Assembly: GCA_017623055.1 (NCBI GenBank)
Contig: JAGAPX010000044.1
Location: 1 to 37,588, forward strand
DNA from: Phascolarctobacterium sp.
GTDB taxonomy: Bacteria > Bacillota > Negativicutes > Acidaminococcales > Acidaminococcaceae
Reading direction: 5' to 3'
DNA length: 37,588 nt
Shown here: in pieces, positions 1 through 8,853 of the stretch
Numbering within the stretch: the first letter of the stretch is position 1
How the letters are laid out: each line of letters begins with the position of its first letter
The notes under the pieces: model-generated
Told to the model about the DNA's origin: nothing
The model's database searches: none
Seen by the model: the letters and a program-made list of their open reading frames with translations, nothing else
Made by a program: the position numbers and the translations under genes

Positions 1-79
1 CCGAACACAGTAGTTAAGCCCTTAAACGTCGAAAGTACTTGGCTGGAAGCGGCCTGGGAGGATAGATAGCTGCCGGTTA
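1..79 (+). rRNA. rrf: 5S ribosomal RNA, 3' part (cut by window start)
   Basis: The first ~79 bases match the 3' two-thirds of bacterial 5S rRNA: CCGAACACAG at the start (the conserved loop region), then the AGTACT/GGCTGG segment, and the closing GGGAGGATAGATAGCTGCCGG end. The 5' end is outside the window. A strong intrinsic terminator follows within a few bases, so this is the end of an rRNA operon. The exact 3' end is estimated. Confidence 0.9.
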
Positions 80-82
80 GGA

Positions 83-115
83 AACAGCACTGCAGATGCA
101 GTGCTGTTTTTCTTT
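83..115 (+). terminator. Intrinsic terminator of the rRNA operon
   Basis: Perfect 12-bp inverted repeat: AACAGCACTGCA (83-94) pairs with TGCAGTGCTGTT (97-108). A T-rich tract TTTCTTTTT follows. It lies directly after the 5S rRNA and before the trkA promoter. Confidence 0.92.
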
Positions 116-141
116 TTGCAATCTTTGTTATTAATGTACTT

Positions 142-170
142 TTGTCTTTTATATTTAAATATGGTATAAT
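142..170 (+). promoter_or_regulatory. Sigma-70-type promoter for trkA
   Basis: TTGTCT (142-147), a 17-base spacer and TATAAT (165-170). It lies downstream of the rRNA terminator and about 40 bases before the trkA start, so it probably drives the trkA-trkH-trkH-larA run. Confidence 0.7.
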
Positions 171-211
171 TACAATGATTTTTTATATTTATCCGTAAAG
201 GAGAATTTACC

Positions 212-1555
212 ATGCGTATTGTAGTGGCTGGTGCCGGTAAACTTGGATATAGTATTGCTGAACTTTTAGCTGATGATGAATTTGACGTTATCGTTGTTGA
301 AAATGACCCTAAACGTAAGGACGTTGTGCAAAATTCTTTGGACGTACTTGTAATAGAAGGAAATGCCTGCAGTCCCTCCATGTTCAGAGACCCTGACATT
401 CGTACTGCTGATATACTTATTGCTTGTACCGACAGTGACGAAGTGAATATGATAACCTGTATGATGGCAAAGAACATTGGTATAAAACATACCGTTGCCC
501 GTATTCGTAATGTGGATTATGCAATCAACTCTCCTGAAATGCTCAATAATGACATGAAGATTGATTTGATTCTTAATCCGGAACGTATTACCGCTTCTGA
601 AATTGACCATATCTTAATGACTCCTTCTGCTTTGAACGTAGATGACTTTGCTGACGGTAAGGTGCGTATGTTTGAAGCAAAGCTGAAGGAAAATTCTCCT
701 TATACCAATATTCAACTGAAGTATTTGAAGATTCCTAATGATATTTTGGTTGCAATGCTTTTTAGAAAGCATAAGATGATTATTCCTCGTGGTAACGATG
801 TGCTCTTGCCCGGTGATAACGTTTATTTTGTTGGTAAGCAGGATGCCATCTTACAATTCGAGCAGAATTTTACTAATACCTATGAAAAATTAGAGAAAGC
901 TTTACTCATCGGTGCTGGTCGTACCGGTCGCTTCCTTGCTCCTATGCTAGAAAAGCAAGGCTTGATGGTTAAGGTTATTGAAAAAAATAAAGAGCGTTGC
1001 CAAATGTTGGCAGCTCAACTTGAAAAGGGCTTGGTGCTCTGTGGTGATGGTACTGATATTGACCTCTTGACCGAAGAAGGCGTATCCGAGGCTGACGTTG
1101 TAGTATGCATTACTGAAGACGACAAGCTGAACCTTTTGCTTGCGCTTTTGGCTAAGCACTTGGGTGCTAAGAAAACCATCGTGCGTGTTGCCCGTAATGA
1201 ATACATTGAGCTTATGGAAAAGGTTGGCGTTGACGTGGTACTTTCTTCCCGTCTTCTGAGTGCGGGCGAAGTGCTGCGCTTTATCCGCAAGGGCGGCATC
1301 GTATCCGTTTCCTTGCTGGAAGGTGCGCAGGCTGAAGCTTTGGAAATTATTGTTGGTGAAGGTAGTGAGGTAGAAGGTAGAGCATTACGTTTTATCAAGC
1401 TCCCCCAAGAATGTTTGATTTGCGCCATCGTACATGATGGTGAGGCTATTATTCCTAATGGTGATACGGTGCTGCACGCTAATGACCGCATCATTCTTTT
1501 CGCTAAGAGTGAACTTGTTAAGAGCACTGTACCTATGTTTGAAAGCAGAGGCTGA
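212..1555 (+). CDS. trkA: Trk potassium uptake system NAD-binding regulatory protein TrkA
   Basis: Cytoplasmic regulatory subunit that gates a TrkH potassium channel. The 447 aa match full-length TrkA, with two tandem RCK units. The first starts with a Rossmann glycine motif, VAGAGKLG (residues 5-12), followed by an acidic strand end (VVEND). The second has its own motif, IGAGRTGRFLA, near residue 233. Each half ends in a TrkA-C domain (e.g. LPGDNVYFVG in the first half). The start has AAAGGAG upstream at good spacing. The stop lies 5 bases before trkH, so the genes are co-transcribed and probably translationally linked. The partners are the two TrkH proteins immediately downstream. Confidence 0.95.
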   Translation: MRIVVAGAGKLGYSIAELLADDEFDVIVVENDPKRKDVVQNSLDVLVIEGNACSPSMFRDPDIRTADILIACTDSDEVNMITCMMAKNIGIKHTVARIRNVDYAINSPEMLNNDMKIDLILNPERITASEIDHILMTPSALNVDDFADGKVRMFEAKLKENSPYTNIQLKYLKIPNDILVAMLFRKHKMIIPRGNDVLLPGDNVYFVGKQDAILQFEQNFTNTYEKLEKALLIGAGRTGRFLAPMLEKQGLMVKVIEKNKERCQMLAAQLEKGLVLCGDGTDIDLLTEEGVSEADVVVCITEDDKLNLLLALLAKHLGAKKTIVRVARNEYIELMEKVGVDVVLSSRLLSAGEVLRFIRKGGIVSVSLLEGAQAEALEIIVGEGSEVEGRALRFIKLPQECLICAIVHDGEAIIPNGDTVLHANDRIILFAKSELVKSTVPMFESRG

Positions 1556-1560
1556 ATTGC

Positions 1561-3015
1561 ATGAATTTTAAGCTGGTGTTGCGTCTGTTAGGGTTATTGA
1601 GCAAAGCGTTTTCCGCAATAACAATTATTCCTTTGCTCATTGCCATGGCAGTGGATCATGAGCAAATCATAGTATTTCTGGAAACACTGATAATTTCCGT
1701 GGGTGTTTCCAGATTATTCCTTTACTATGGAACTAAAAAAACTACACAAAGATTGCGTATACGTGAGGCCATGGCTATAGTTGGTTGTGGCTGGATGTTG
1801 GTGTGCATATTAGGTGCTATACCTTATTTACTGTATGGTATGGGTATGGTTGACTCCTTGTTTGAAAGCGTTTCAGGTTTCACGACAACGGGTGTTACTA
1901 CCGTGCGTACATTTGATGAGTTTTCTAAAAGCGTTCTGGCGTGGCGTTGTCTAACTCACTGGTTTGGTGGTATAGGGGTAATTATGCTTTTTATCGTAAT
2001 TATGCCCCAGATGAATAATGGTGCCAGCTATCTATTCAACGCAGAGCTTCCCGGTGCCGTTGCAGAACGTACCTTGCCGAGAATTAAAGAATCTGCTGCC
2101 TTGATTGTAGGTATATATGCAGGTCTTACTATTATTGAAATATTCTTGCTGATGTTAGGTGGAGTGCATTTTTATCAAGCAATTAACTTAGCTCTGGCAA
2201 CTATGGCGACAGGTGGCTTCTCCTTTTATCATGACAGCTTGATTAAGTTTGACTCCGTTTATGTTGAAGTTGTTTGTATTGCCTTTATGTTAATCTCCAG
2301 TATGAACTTTTCTTTGTACTACAAGATTTGGCGTGGAGATTGGCAAGCCTTTAAAGATGACAGTGAGCATCGTTATTATTTAGGGCTATTGGCTGTAGCT
2401 GCTGTGGCTATTACCTTGAACTTGTATCACACAGGCTATATGGATTGGGAAAACAGCTTGCGTCACGGCTTATTCCAAGCAATTTCCATTGGGAGTACAA
2501 CGGGCTTTGCTTCTGACGACTTTAACAACTGGCCGTCCTTTAGCCGTTATGTATTGCTTATTTTGATGTTCATCGGTGGTTGTAGTGGTTCTACTGCAGG
2601 TGGTATGAAGATTTCCCGCGTGGTTATCCTTTTAAAAGCCAGCTGGGCAGAGCTGCTCCGTACCTTGCATCCTCGTATCGTTTATTCCATTAAGATGGGT
2701 GGTTCCGTAATCGAGCCTGCGATTATCGGTAATATTACCCGCTTCTTCTTCTTATATATGATAGTGTTTATGGTTTTGACCATCGCTATTTCCTTAACAG
2801 GCATTTCCATTATGGAATCAATTGGTATCATTGCTGCTTGCTTGAGTAGTGTAGGCCCTGCCTTCGGTGTTGTTGGCCCTACTTCTACCTACAGCGATAT
2901 TTCTACTTTTGGGCGTATCGTTACTATTTGCGCTATGCTTTTAGGTCGTTTAGAAATCTTTACCCTGCTTGTTATTTTACGCCCTGATTTTTGGCGTAAT
3001 AAACAAAACTGGTAA
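1561..3015 (+). CDS. trkH: Trk potassium uptake channel protein TrkH (first copy)
   Basis: Integral-membrane potassium-translocating subunit of the TrkH/KtrB/HKT superfamily. The 484 aa show the four pore-loop repeats expected of this family, each with a filter glycine: GFTTTGVT (106-113), ATGGFS (216-221), GSTTGF (311-316) and SVGPAFG (430-436). The family motif LLGRLEIFTLLVIL is near the C-terminus. It follows trkA by 5 bases and is followed 17 bases later by a second trkH. The length is normal and there is no sign of decay. Its ion selectivity (K+ with or without Na+) cannot be read from the sequence. Confidence 0.93.
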   Translation: MNFKLVLRLLGLLSKAFSAITIIPLLIAMAVDHEQIIVFLETLIISVGVSRLFLYYGTKKTTQRLRIREAMAIVGCGWMLVCILGAIPYLLYGMGMVDSLFESVSGFTTTGVTTVRTFDEFSKSVLAWRCLTHWFGGIGVIMLFIVIMPQMNNGASYLFNAELPGAVAERTLPRIKESAALIVGIYAGLTIIEIFLLMLGGVHFYQAINLALATMATGGFSFYHDSLIKFDSVYVEVVCIAFMLISSMNFSLYYKIWRGDWQAFKDDSEHRYYLGLLAVAAVAITLNLYHTGYMDWENSLRHGLFQAISIGSTTGFASDDFNNWPSFSRYVLLILMFIGGCSGSTAGGMKISRVVILLKASWAELLRTLHPRIVYSIKMGGSVIEPAIIGNITRFFFLYMIVFMVLTIAISLTGISIMESIGIIAACLSSVGPAFGVVGPTSTYSDISTFGRIVTICAMLLGRLEIFTLLVILRPDFWRNKQNW

Positions 3016-3032
3016 ATGCTTGGAGGATAACT

Positions 3033-4490
3033 ATGTACACAAAAATTATTGCTTATCTTCTGGGCAGATTAAGTTTTGGCATGGGTATGGCAATGGTAAT
3101 TCCTTTTATTGTTGCAGTTTTTAATGATGAACCTTGCTTTTTAGACTTTTTCTTTTCTATAATGACTGCAGGTGTTTTATATTTGCTGCTTACTGAATAC
3201 GGGAAAGACGCTAATCGTAAGGATATTTCTGTGCGTGAGGGGATAGGCACTGTATTTTTCGCATGGATATTGGCTGCAATGCTTGCTGCCTTACCATTTA
3301 TTTACAGCGGTATCCTAGATCCAATTAGTGCTTTCTTTGAAAGTATGTCCGGCTTGACTACTACGGGTGCAACATCCATTGCAGATTTGGATGTTGTTCC
3401 TAGCTCTATTTTGCTGTGGCGTAGTTTGACTCACTGGATTGGTGGCATCGGTATCATCGTACTCTTCGTTGCCTTGCTCCCGCAAATCGCAGGTAGCGCT
3501 GTGTACCTTTTCAACGCAGAGGTTTCCGGCTTTGCCAACAGTCGTATCCTGCCTCGTATACACACGACGGCGGTAGCGCTGTTCATCATTTATTTCTTAA
3601 TGACCTTGGGGTTAACAATAGCCTTGATGTTTTTAGGTATGTCTCTTTTTGACGCAGTGAACCATGCTTGCTCCGCCATTGCGACTGGGGGCTTCTCTCC
3701 CTATAATAATAGTGTTGCTTATTTTGATAGCGCAGCCATTGAATTCGTACTTGGCTTTGCAATGATTATGGCAGGCGGTAACTTTGCGCTGTATTATTAT
3801 ATGACCCATTCTGGAATTAAGGCGCTCATTAACGATTTAGAGTTTAGGGTTTATATCTGCGTACTCTTTATTGTGACTGGTATGATTACCTGGAATATCG
3901 TCCATGTTAATGGGTTCACCCTCTTTGAAGGCTTCCGCTATGCCTTCTTCCAAGTTGCGTCCTTTGGTTCCACAACAGGCTTCGTCTCCTATAACTACGA
4001 TGAATGGCCTGCGTTTTCCAAACTGCTTTTGGCGTTGATGTACTTTACTGGTGCTTGTGCAGGGTCTACTGCTGGTGGGATTAAGATTTGCCGCTTCATC
4101 GTGCTGGTGAAAACTGTAGCCGCAGAGCTTCGTCGTGCATTGCACCCCCAAATGCTTTTGACTGTTTATTACAACAAGAAGATATTGCCTGTTTCTACTA
4201 TTATAAATATCAGTCGTTTCTTCTTTATGTATATTCTTGTTATCGTAGTGCTGTCCTTTGCACTCTCCTTTACAGGACTTTCTGTAGAAGATTCCCTTTT
4301 TGGTGTTGCTTCCTGTATCAGTAGCGTAGGTCCTGCCTTTGGTACTTTAGGTGCTGTCAGCAATTTCGCTGAAGTTACTCCTATGGGTAAGGTTGTGCTG
4401 AGTGTTGCCATGCTTTTAGGTCGTTTGGAACTTTTTACCGTACTGGCTTTGTTGAGAAGTGAATATTGGACTAAATCAAAACGTTGGTAG
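3033..4490 (+). CDS. trkH: Trk potassium uptake channel protein TrkH (second copy)
   Basis: A second full-length TrkH-family channel (485 aa) in tandem with the first, with the same four pore loops: GLTTTGAT, ATGGFSPY, GSTTGFVS and SVGPAFGTLG, and the LLGRLELFTVLALL C-terminal motif. The overall layout is colinear with the preceding gene but the sequences differ widely, so this is an old duplication or a second acquisition. The start has TTGGAGG upstream (AGGATAACTATG). Only one TrkA is encoded here, so both channels presumably share it or form alternative complexes; this is inference. Confidence 0.93.
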   Translation: MYTKIIAYLLGRLSFGMGMAMVIPFIVAVFNDEPCFLDFFFSIMTAGVLYLLLTEYGKDANRKDISVREGIGTVFFAWILAAMLAALPFIYSGILDPISAFFESMSGLTTTGATSIADLDVVPSSILLWRSLTHWIGGIGIIVLFVALLPQIAGSAVYLFNAEVSGFANSRILPRIHTTAVALFIIYFLMTLGLTIALMFLGMSLFDAVNHACSAIATGGFSPYNNSVAYFDSAAIEFVLGFAMIMAGGNFALYYYMTHSGIKALINDLEFRVYICVLFIVTGMITWNIVHVNGFTLFEGFRYAFFQVASFGSTTGFVSYNYDEWPAFSKLLLALMYFTGACAGSTAGGIKICRFIVLVKTVAAELRRALHPQMLLTVYYNKKILPVSTIINISRFFFMYILVIVVLSFALSFTGLSVEDSLFGVASCISSVGPAFGTLGAVSNFAEVTPMGKVVLSVAMLLGRLELFTVLALLRSEYWTKSKRW

Positions 4491-4507
4491 AAAATACGGA
4501 GATTCTC

Positions 4508-5806
4508 ATGAAAAAATTTGCATTACCTATTGGCAAGCGCTTTGAAGAAGTGCTTTTGCCGGAAGATAAAATTTTATATGACATTCACGGTAACGAAGCA
4601 CCTGTCTGTGCTGATGTTGCTGCTGCTGCTCTCGAAGCAATTCGCAATCCTATTGGTACTAAACCTTTACGTGAAATTGTACAGGCTGGTGAAAAAATTA
4701 TCATAATCATCAGCGACATTACCCGTTTGTGCGGTACTGCTGACTTTTTACCTGTCATCGTCAACGAACTGAATAGTGTTGGCGTGAAGGATGAGGACAT
4801 AACTGTAATCGTGGCTACTGGTACTCATCGTGGTCATACTGCAGAAGAAGATGCCATCGTTTGCGGTGCGGAAATGGCTAAGCGTTTAAACATTGTGCAA
4901 CACGATTCTCGCAACGATAACGATATGGTTACCTTGGGTGTCACCAAGTACGGAACTAAGGTAGCAATCAACAAAGTTGTTGCCAACGCTGATAGAGTAA
5001 TTTTGACTGGCGCTGTTACCCTGCATCCCTTTGCTGGCTTTGGTGGGGGACGTAAGGCAGTTCTGCCAGGTGTTGCTGCTTATGACAGTATTATGCACAA
5101 CCATGCCATGACTCTTTCTCCGGTAGAAGGTGGTGGCTGCAATAGCGCTTGTGATAGTAGCCTATTGGAAGGCAATCCCATTCACGAAGATATGACGGAA
5201 GCCTGCGCAATGTTGGAGCCTGACTTCCTTTTGAACACAGTCTTTACTCCTGATGGTGCCGTGAGCGAAATTGTTGCAGGTCATTGGTATGAAGCTTGGG
5301 AAAAAGGCTGTCAAGATTTGCTGAAGATGGCAGGAGTAAAAATAAAAGAGCTTGCTGATGTAGTAATTGCTTCTGCAGGTGGTTATCCCAAGGATTTAAA
5401 CCTGTACCAATCAACTAAATGTCATATGAACGCAGCCTTTGCAGTAAAAAAAGGTGGTATTATGATTTTCACCTTGGACTGTGAGGATATTAAAGAGCCT
5501 GCTATTTTTACTGATTGCTTTAGCCGCAGTAATCTCGAGCAGTTCGAAAAGGATATTCGCGAAGCGTTTACCGTGCCTGCCTTTGTGGCGTTTAAAGGTC
5601 GCAATATTTTAAGTGATGTTACTGCGTATCTCGTAACCCGTCCGGAAAATTTTGATTTCGTAAAACGTACTGGTCATATTCCTTGCGCAACCTTGGAAGA
5701 AGCGTGGTCTTTAGCTCAAGCTAAATTAGCAAAACAAGGTAAGCATGATTATACTATTACCATTATGGGACATGGTAGTGCAACCTTACCGATATTAGAG
5801 CAATAA
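4508..5806 (+). CDS. larA: LarA-family nickel-dependent 2-hydroxyacid racemase homologue
   Basis: Homologue of lactate racemase LarA (432 aa; Lactiplantibacillus LarA is about 424). LarA enzymes use a nickel-pincer cofactor bound through a lysine and a histidine and interconvert D/L 2-hydroxyacids. The signature residues are present in order: SDITR (D70, R73), ATGTHR (H107), HPFAGFGGGRKAVLPG (H173, K183) and HNH (H197/H199). They sit one residue below the corresponding LarA positions (H108, H174, K184, H200). I chose ATG 4508 because GGAG (4498-4501) lies 6 bases before it; an in-frame upstream start would overlap trkH. The substrate is not certain. The family includes racemases and epimerases of several 2-hydroxyacids, and the cofactor genes larB/C/E are not in this window. 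The downstream L-2-hydroxyacid dehydrogenase suggests a linked pathway. Confidence 0.82.
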   Translation: MKKFALPIGKRFEEVLLPEDKILYDIHGNEAPVCADVAAAALEAIRNPIGTKPLREIVQAGEKIIIIISDITRLCGTADFLPVIVNELNSVGVKDEDITVIVATGTHRGHTAEEDAIVCGAEMAKRLNIVQHDSRNDNDMVTLGVTKYGTKVAINKVVANADRVILTGAVTLHPFAGFGGGRKAVLPGVAAYDSIMHNHAMTLSPVEGGGCNSACDSSLLEGNPIHEDMTEACAMLEPDFLLNTVFTPDGAVSEIVAGHWYEAWEKGCQDLLKMAGVKIKELADVVIASAGGYPKDLNLYQSTKCHMNAAFAVKKGGIMIFTLDCEDIKEPAIFTDCFSRSNLEQFEKDIREAFTVPAFVAFKGRNILSDVTAYLVTRPENFDFVKRTGHIPCATLEEAWSLAQAKLAKQGKHDYTITIMGHGSATLPILEQ

Positions 5807-5850
5807 AAAGACCTGCAGTATTAAAGCAGGTGTAATATATGGAGGATGTT

Positions 5851-6810
5851 ATGCATAAGATTAGAAAAGTTGGTATTTTAGGCGTAGGTCACGTTGGTGC
5901 ACATTGTGCTTACAGCCTGGCTATTCAGGGTATTGTTGATGAATTGGTCTTAGTTGATTTAAAAGAAGATAGAGTGAAAAGTGAATGCCAAGATTTGCGT
6001 GACGCAGTTATGTATATGCCTCACAATGTTACTGTAAACGTTGGTACCTATGCTGATTTAGGTGACTGTGACGTGTTGGTAAATTCCTTAGGTGATATTA
6101 CTCTTGTGGCAACTGGTGACCGTAATCATGAAATGCGTTTTACTGTTGCCCAATTAAAAGCTACCATGCCTAAAGTAATGGCAAGTGGCTTCAATGGGGT
6201 AATCATTACCATTACAAATCCCTGTGATACAATCGCTAACTTGGTTTATAAATTAAGTGGTTTACCTAAAGGAAGAGTGTTTGGTACTGGGACAGGTCTG
6301 GATACTTCTCGCCTTGTTTCAGCTTTAGCAATGCAAACTGGCATTGACCATCAAGCTATTAGCGCTTATATGATTGGTGAGCACGGTGATTGTCAGATGG
6401 CTGCCTGGTCTTGCGTAAGCTTTGGTGGTGCACCGTTGAGTGCCTTGGAAGGCAAAGACCAACGCTTCACCTTCGATAAAGAAGAATTGCAAAAGCGTGC
6501 CATCAACGCTGGCTGGGTAACCTATCACGGCAAACAATGTACAGAATATGGTATTTGTTCTACCTTGGCACGCATGGTTCGTGCAGTGCTTCACGATGAA
6601 AAACGTATTATGCCTGCCAGCATGCTGCTTGACGGTGAGTATGGTGAACACGACGTGTTTGTTGGTGTTCCCTGCGTAATTGGCAAGAACGGTGTTGAGG
6701 AAGTTGTTGAACTGCCGCTGACCGCAGAAGAAAAAGTATTGTTCCATCAATGTTGTGATAATGTTCGCAAGCATATTGCTGACTCTGAAAAGATTGAAGC
6801 AGCAAAATAA
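5851..6810 (+). CDS. L-2-hydroxyisocaproate dehydrogenase-like / L-lactate dehydrogenase family enzyme
   Basis: NAD-dependent L-2-hydroxyacid dehydrogenase of the LDH/MDH superfamily (319 aa). It has a Rossmann motif GVGHVG (11-16), D36 at the end of beta-2 (favours NAD), substrate-loop R91 (ATGDR), ITNPCD (121-126), D151/R154 (GLDTSR) and catalytic H178 (GEHGD). The substrate loop reads LGDITLVATGDR rather than the GAGxxKPGETR of true L-LDH. The GDI...TGDR form resembles lactobacillar L-2-hydroxyisocaproate dehydrogenase, so a branched or bulky 2-keto acid substrate is plausible. ATG 5851 is the start because GGAGG (5841-5845) precedes it; the upstream in-frame ATG 5839 overlaps that site. 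It is co-directional with larA, 44 bases apart. Confidence 0.8.
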   Translation: MHKIRKVGILGVGHVGAHCAYSLAIQGIVDELVLVDLKEDRVKSECQDLRDAVMYMPHNVTVNVGTYADLGDCDVLVNSLGDITLVATGDRNHEMRFTVAQLKATMPKVMASGFNGVIITITNPCDTIANLVYKLSGLPKGRVFGTGTGLDTSRLVSALAMQTGIDHQAISAYMIGEHGDCQMAAWSCVSFGGAPLSALEGKDQRFTFDKEELQKRAINAGWVTYHGKQCTEYGICSTLARMVRAVLHDEKRIMPASMLLDGEYGEHDVFVGVPCVIGKNGVEEVVELPLTAEEKVLFHQCCDNVRKHIADSEKIEAAK

Positions 6811-6829
6811 AATGTTTAGGATAAAATTA

Positions 6830-6863
6830 AAACTCCGACAGTTGATACTGTCGGAGTTTGTTT
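6830..6863. terminator. Bidirectional intrinsic terminator between the 2-hydroxyacid dehydrogenase gene and fba
   Basis: A perfect 13-bp stem: AAACTCCGACAGT (6830-6842), loop TGAT, ACTGTCGGAGTTT (6847-6859). GTTTTG follows on the plus strand; on the minus strand the stem is followed by TAATTTTA. It lies between convergent genes and serves both. Confidence 0.92.
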
Positions 6864-6875
6864 TGTATTATGTGA

Positions 6876-7817
<942 letters not shown>

Positions 7818-7826
7818 TTAGATTTT

Positions 7827-7838
7827 ATATCTAGATAT
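7827..7838. promoter_or_regulatory. 12-bp palindrome in the fba leader
   Basis: A perfect ATATCTAGATAT palindrome lies between the fba -10 box and its ribosome-binding site, a position where a repressor could bind. The function is inferred from position only. Confidence 0.35.
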
Positions 7839-7842
7839 CTTA

Positions 7843-7848
7843 ATTATA
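7843..7848 (-). promoter_or_regulatory. Probable -10 box of the fba promoter
   Basis: A consensus TATAAT on the minus strand (context GCTATAATTAAG), about 40 bases upstream of the fba start codon. No good -35 hexamer is seen at 17 bases; that place is occupied by an 18-bp palindrome (7853-7870). Confidence 0.6.
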
Positions 7849-7852
7849 GCAC

Positions 7853-7870
7853 ACTATTAAATTTAATAGT
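7853..7870. promoter_or_regulatory. 18-bp perfect palindrome upstream of fba
   Basis: ACTATTAAATTTAATAGT is a perfect palindrome. It overlaps the rluA stop codon and covers the spacer/-35 region of the fba promoter. It could be an operator or activator site for fba; A+T richness makes chance formation less remote than its length suggests. Confidence 0.4.
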
Positions 7871-8519
7871 ATATGATTCTCCGTAAATCTTCGGGTAAAG
7901 TTCTGGTAATTTCTACGGGCGTATCGCTAACAGGATGAATGAAACGCAATTTAAAGGCGTGGAGTGCATGACGGCTTTGGGGACCAGGTGTTCCGTACAG
8001 GTTGTCGTTAAAAAGGGGACAGCCAATGTATGCCATATGCACGCGAATTTGATGAGTTCGTCCTGTAAAAAGCTTTACCTGTAAAAGGGATAAGCCTTTG
8101 CGATTTTCTAAAAGCTTGTAGCTTGTCTTAGCGTACTTGCCGTTTTCACTAACGCAACGCTCGATGATGCTTCCTTCTTTGCGGGCGATAGGTGCTTCGA
8201 TAATTCCTGCGTCATTAGGGAGCTCACCCGTTACAATAGCAAGGTACTCCTTATCCATCTGCTGTTGGCTTAGCCAATGTTGGATGATTGGTTCCTTGGC
8301 AAAGATTACTAAACCAGAAGTGTGCCTGTCCAAACGGGAAACTGGGTGGATGTTGGCAGTGATACCCTTACGTTGGTAATATTCTGTAACGTAATCGTAA
8401 AGGGTACAACCACATTCGTTGACGGTAGGGTGCACCAACATTCCCGCAGGCTTATCAATTATGAGTAGGTAATCGTCCTCGTAGGCGATGGTTCCTTCAT
8501 TTAAAATAAAGTTAGTCAT
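7863..8519 (-). CDS. RluA-family 23S rRNA/tRNA pseudouridine synthase
   Basis: Converts specific uridines in structured RNA to pseudouridine. It has 218 aa, short for the family: there is no N-terminal S4 domain and it begins almost directly with the catalytic fold. Motif I is DKPAGMLVHP (22-31). Motif II, SRLDRHTSGL (61-70), holds catalytic D64. Later RTHQIRVHM and GCPLFNDNLYG are typical. The exact target (RluA-, RluC- or RluD-like) cannot be decided. Its ATG overlaps the upstream DUF896 stop codon in a TGATG junction, so the two are translationally coupled. Its stop lies within the palindrome upstream of fba. Confidence 0.88.
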   Translation of the reverse strand: MTNFILNEGTIAYEDDYLLIIDKPAGMLVHPTVNECGCTLYDYVTEYYQRKGITANIHPVSRLDRHTSGLVIFAKEPIIQHWLSQQQMDKEYLAIVTGELPNDAGIIEAPIARKEGSIIERCVSENGKYAKTSYKLLENRKGLSLLQVKLFTGRTHQIRVHMAYIGCPLFNDNLYGTPGPQSRHALHAFKLRFIHPVSDTPVEITRTLPEDLRRIIYY

Positions 8520-8707
8520 CAGTGCTTAGGTTGTTCTGCGTCAACAATAGTAATATTGTCCAGATGACCTTTTACTTGACCGCGGATGTTGTCCAGATAT
8601 TCACGGTATAATTTTTTTTGCTCGATTTCTTCATCAACGGTGAGGCCAACGGTACGTTTTTTCTTGGCAATTTCGTTGATGCGTTTAATGAGTTCGTTCA
8701 TTTCCAT
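8519..8707 (-). CDS. DUF896 family small protein (YnzC-like)
   Basis: A 62-aa cytoplasmic protein of the DUF896/UPF0291 family, widespread in Bacillota. The recognisable core is ELIKRINEIAKKKR, then LTVDEEIEQKKLYREYLDNIRGQ, which forms two helices. The molecular role is not established; B. subtilis YnzC is SOS-inducible in its operon, but no LexA site was recognised here. ATG 8707 is preferred: GAGGAG lies 8 bases upstream, whereas the in-frame GTG at 8716 overlaps that site. It overlaps rluA by one base (TGATG). Confidence 0.85.
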   Translation of the reverse strand: MEMNELIKRINEIAKKKRTVGLTVDEEIEQKKLYREYLDNIRGQVKGHLDNITIVDAEQPKH

Positions 8708-8728
8708 TTTAATCACTCCTCGTTAGAC

Positions 8729-8757
8729 ATTATAACAAAGTGAGGCTTTAGTAACAA
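8729..8757 (-). promoter_or_regulatory. Promoter for the DUF896-rluA operon
   Basis: On the minus strand: TTGTTA (8757-8752), 17-base spacer, TATAAT (8734-8729), about 22 bases from the start codon. It is divergent from the fecCD promoter at 8769-8797. Confidence 0.75.
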
Positions 8758-8768
8758 GGCGTTTTGCG

Positions 8769-8797
8769 TTGACTGATGTTGTAAAAAATGCTATGAT
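8769..8797 (+). promoter_or_regulatory. Promoter for the FecCD/FecE transporter genes
   Basis: TTGACT (8769-8774), 17-base spacer, TATGAT (8792-8797). It matches the sigma-70 consensus at 10 of 12 positions and lies about 57 bases upstream of the permease start. I could not recognise a Fur box or a cobalamin riboswitch in the short leader. Confidence 0.75.
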
Positions 8798-8853
8798 TTA
8801 AAATAGTTAATGAGACTTAGTTCTAATTCGAATAAAATTTAGAGGTTGTATAG

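Noticed and set aside
4484-4507. Upstream GTG-type start for larA
   Set aside because: It overlaps the trkH coding end and has no ribosome-binding site, whereas ATG 4508 has GGAG at 6 bases.
5811-5831. Hairpin ACCTGC/GCAGGT between larA and the dehydrogenase gene as a terminator
   Set aside because: The stem is only 6 bp with a 9-base loop and no T tract follows; the two genes are probably co-transcribed.
8818-8850. Possible Fur box before the FecCD permease
   Set aside because: Only a short ATTCGAAT palindrome is seen; it does not match the 19-bp Fur consensus well enough.
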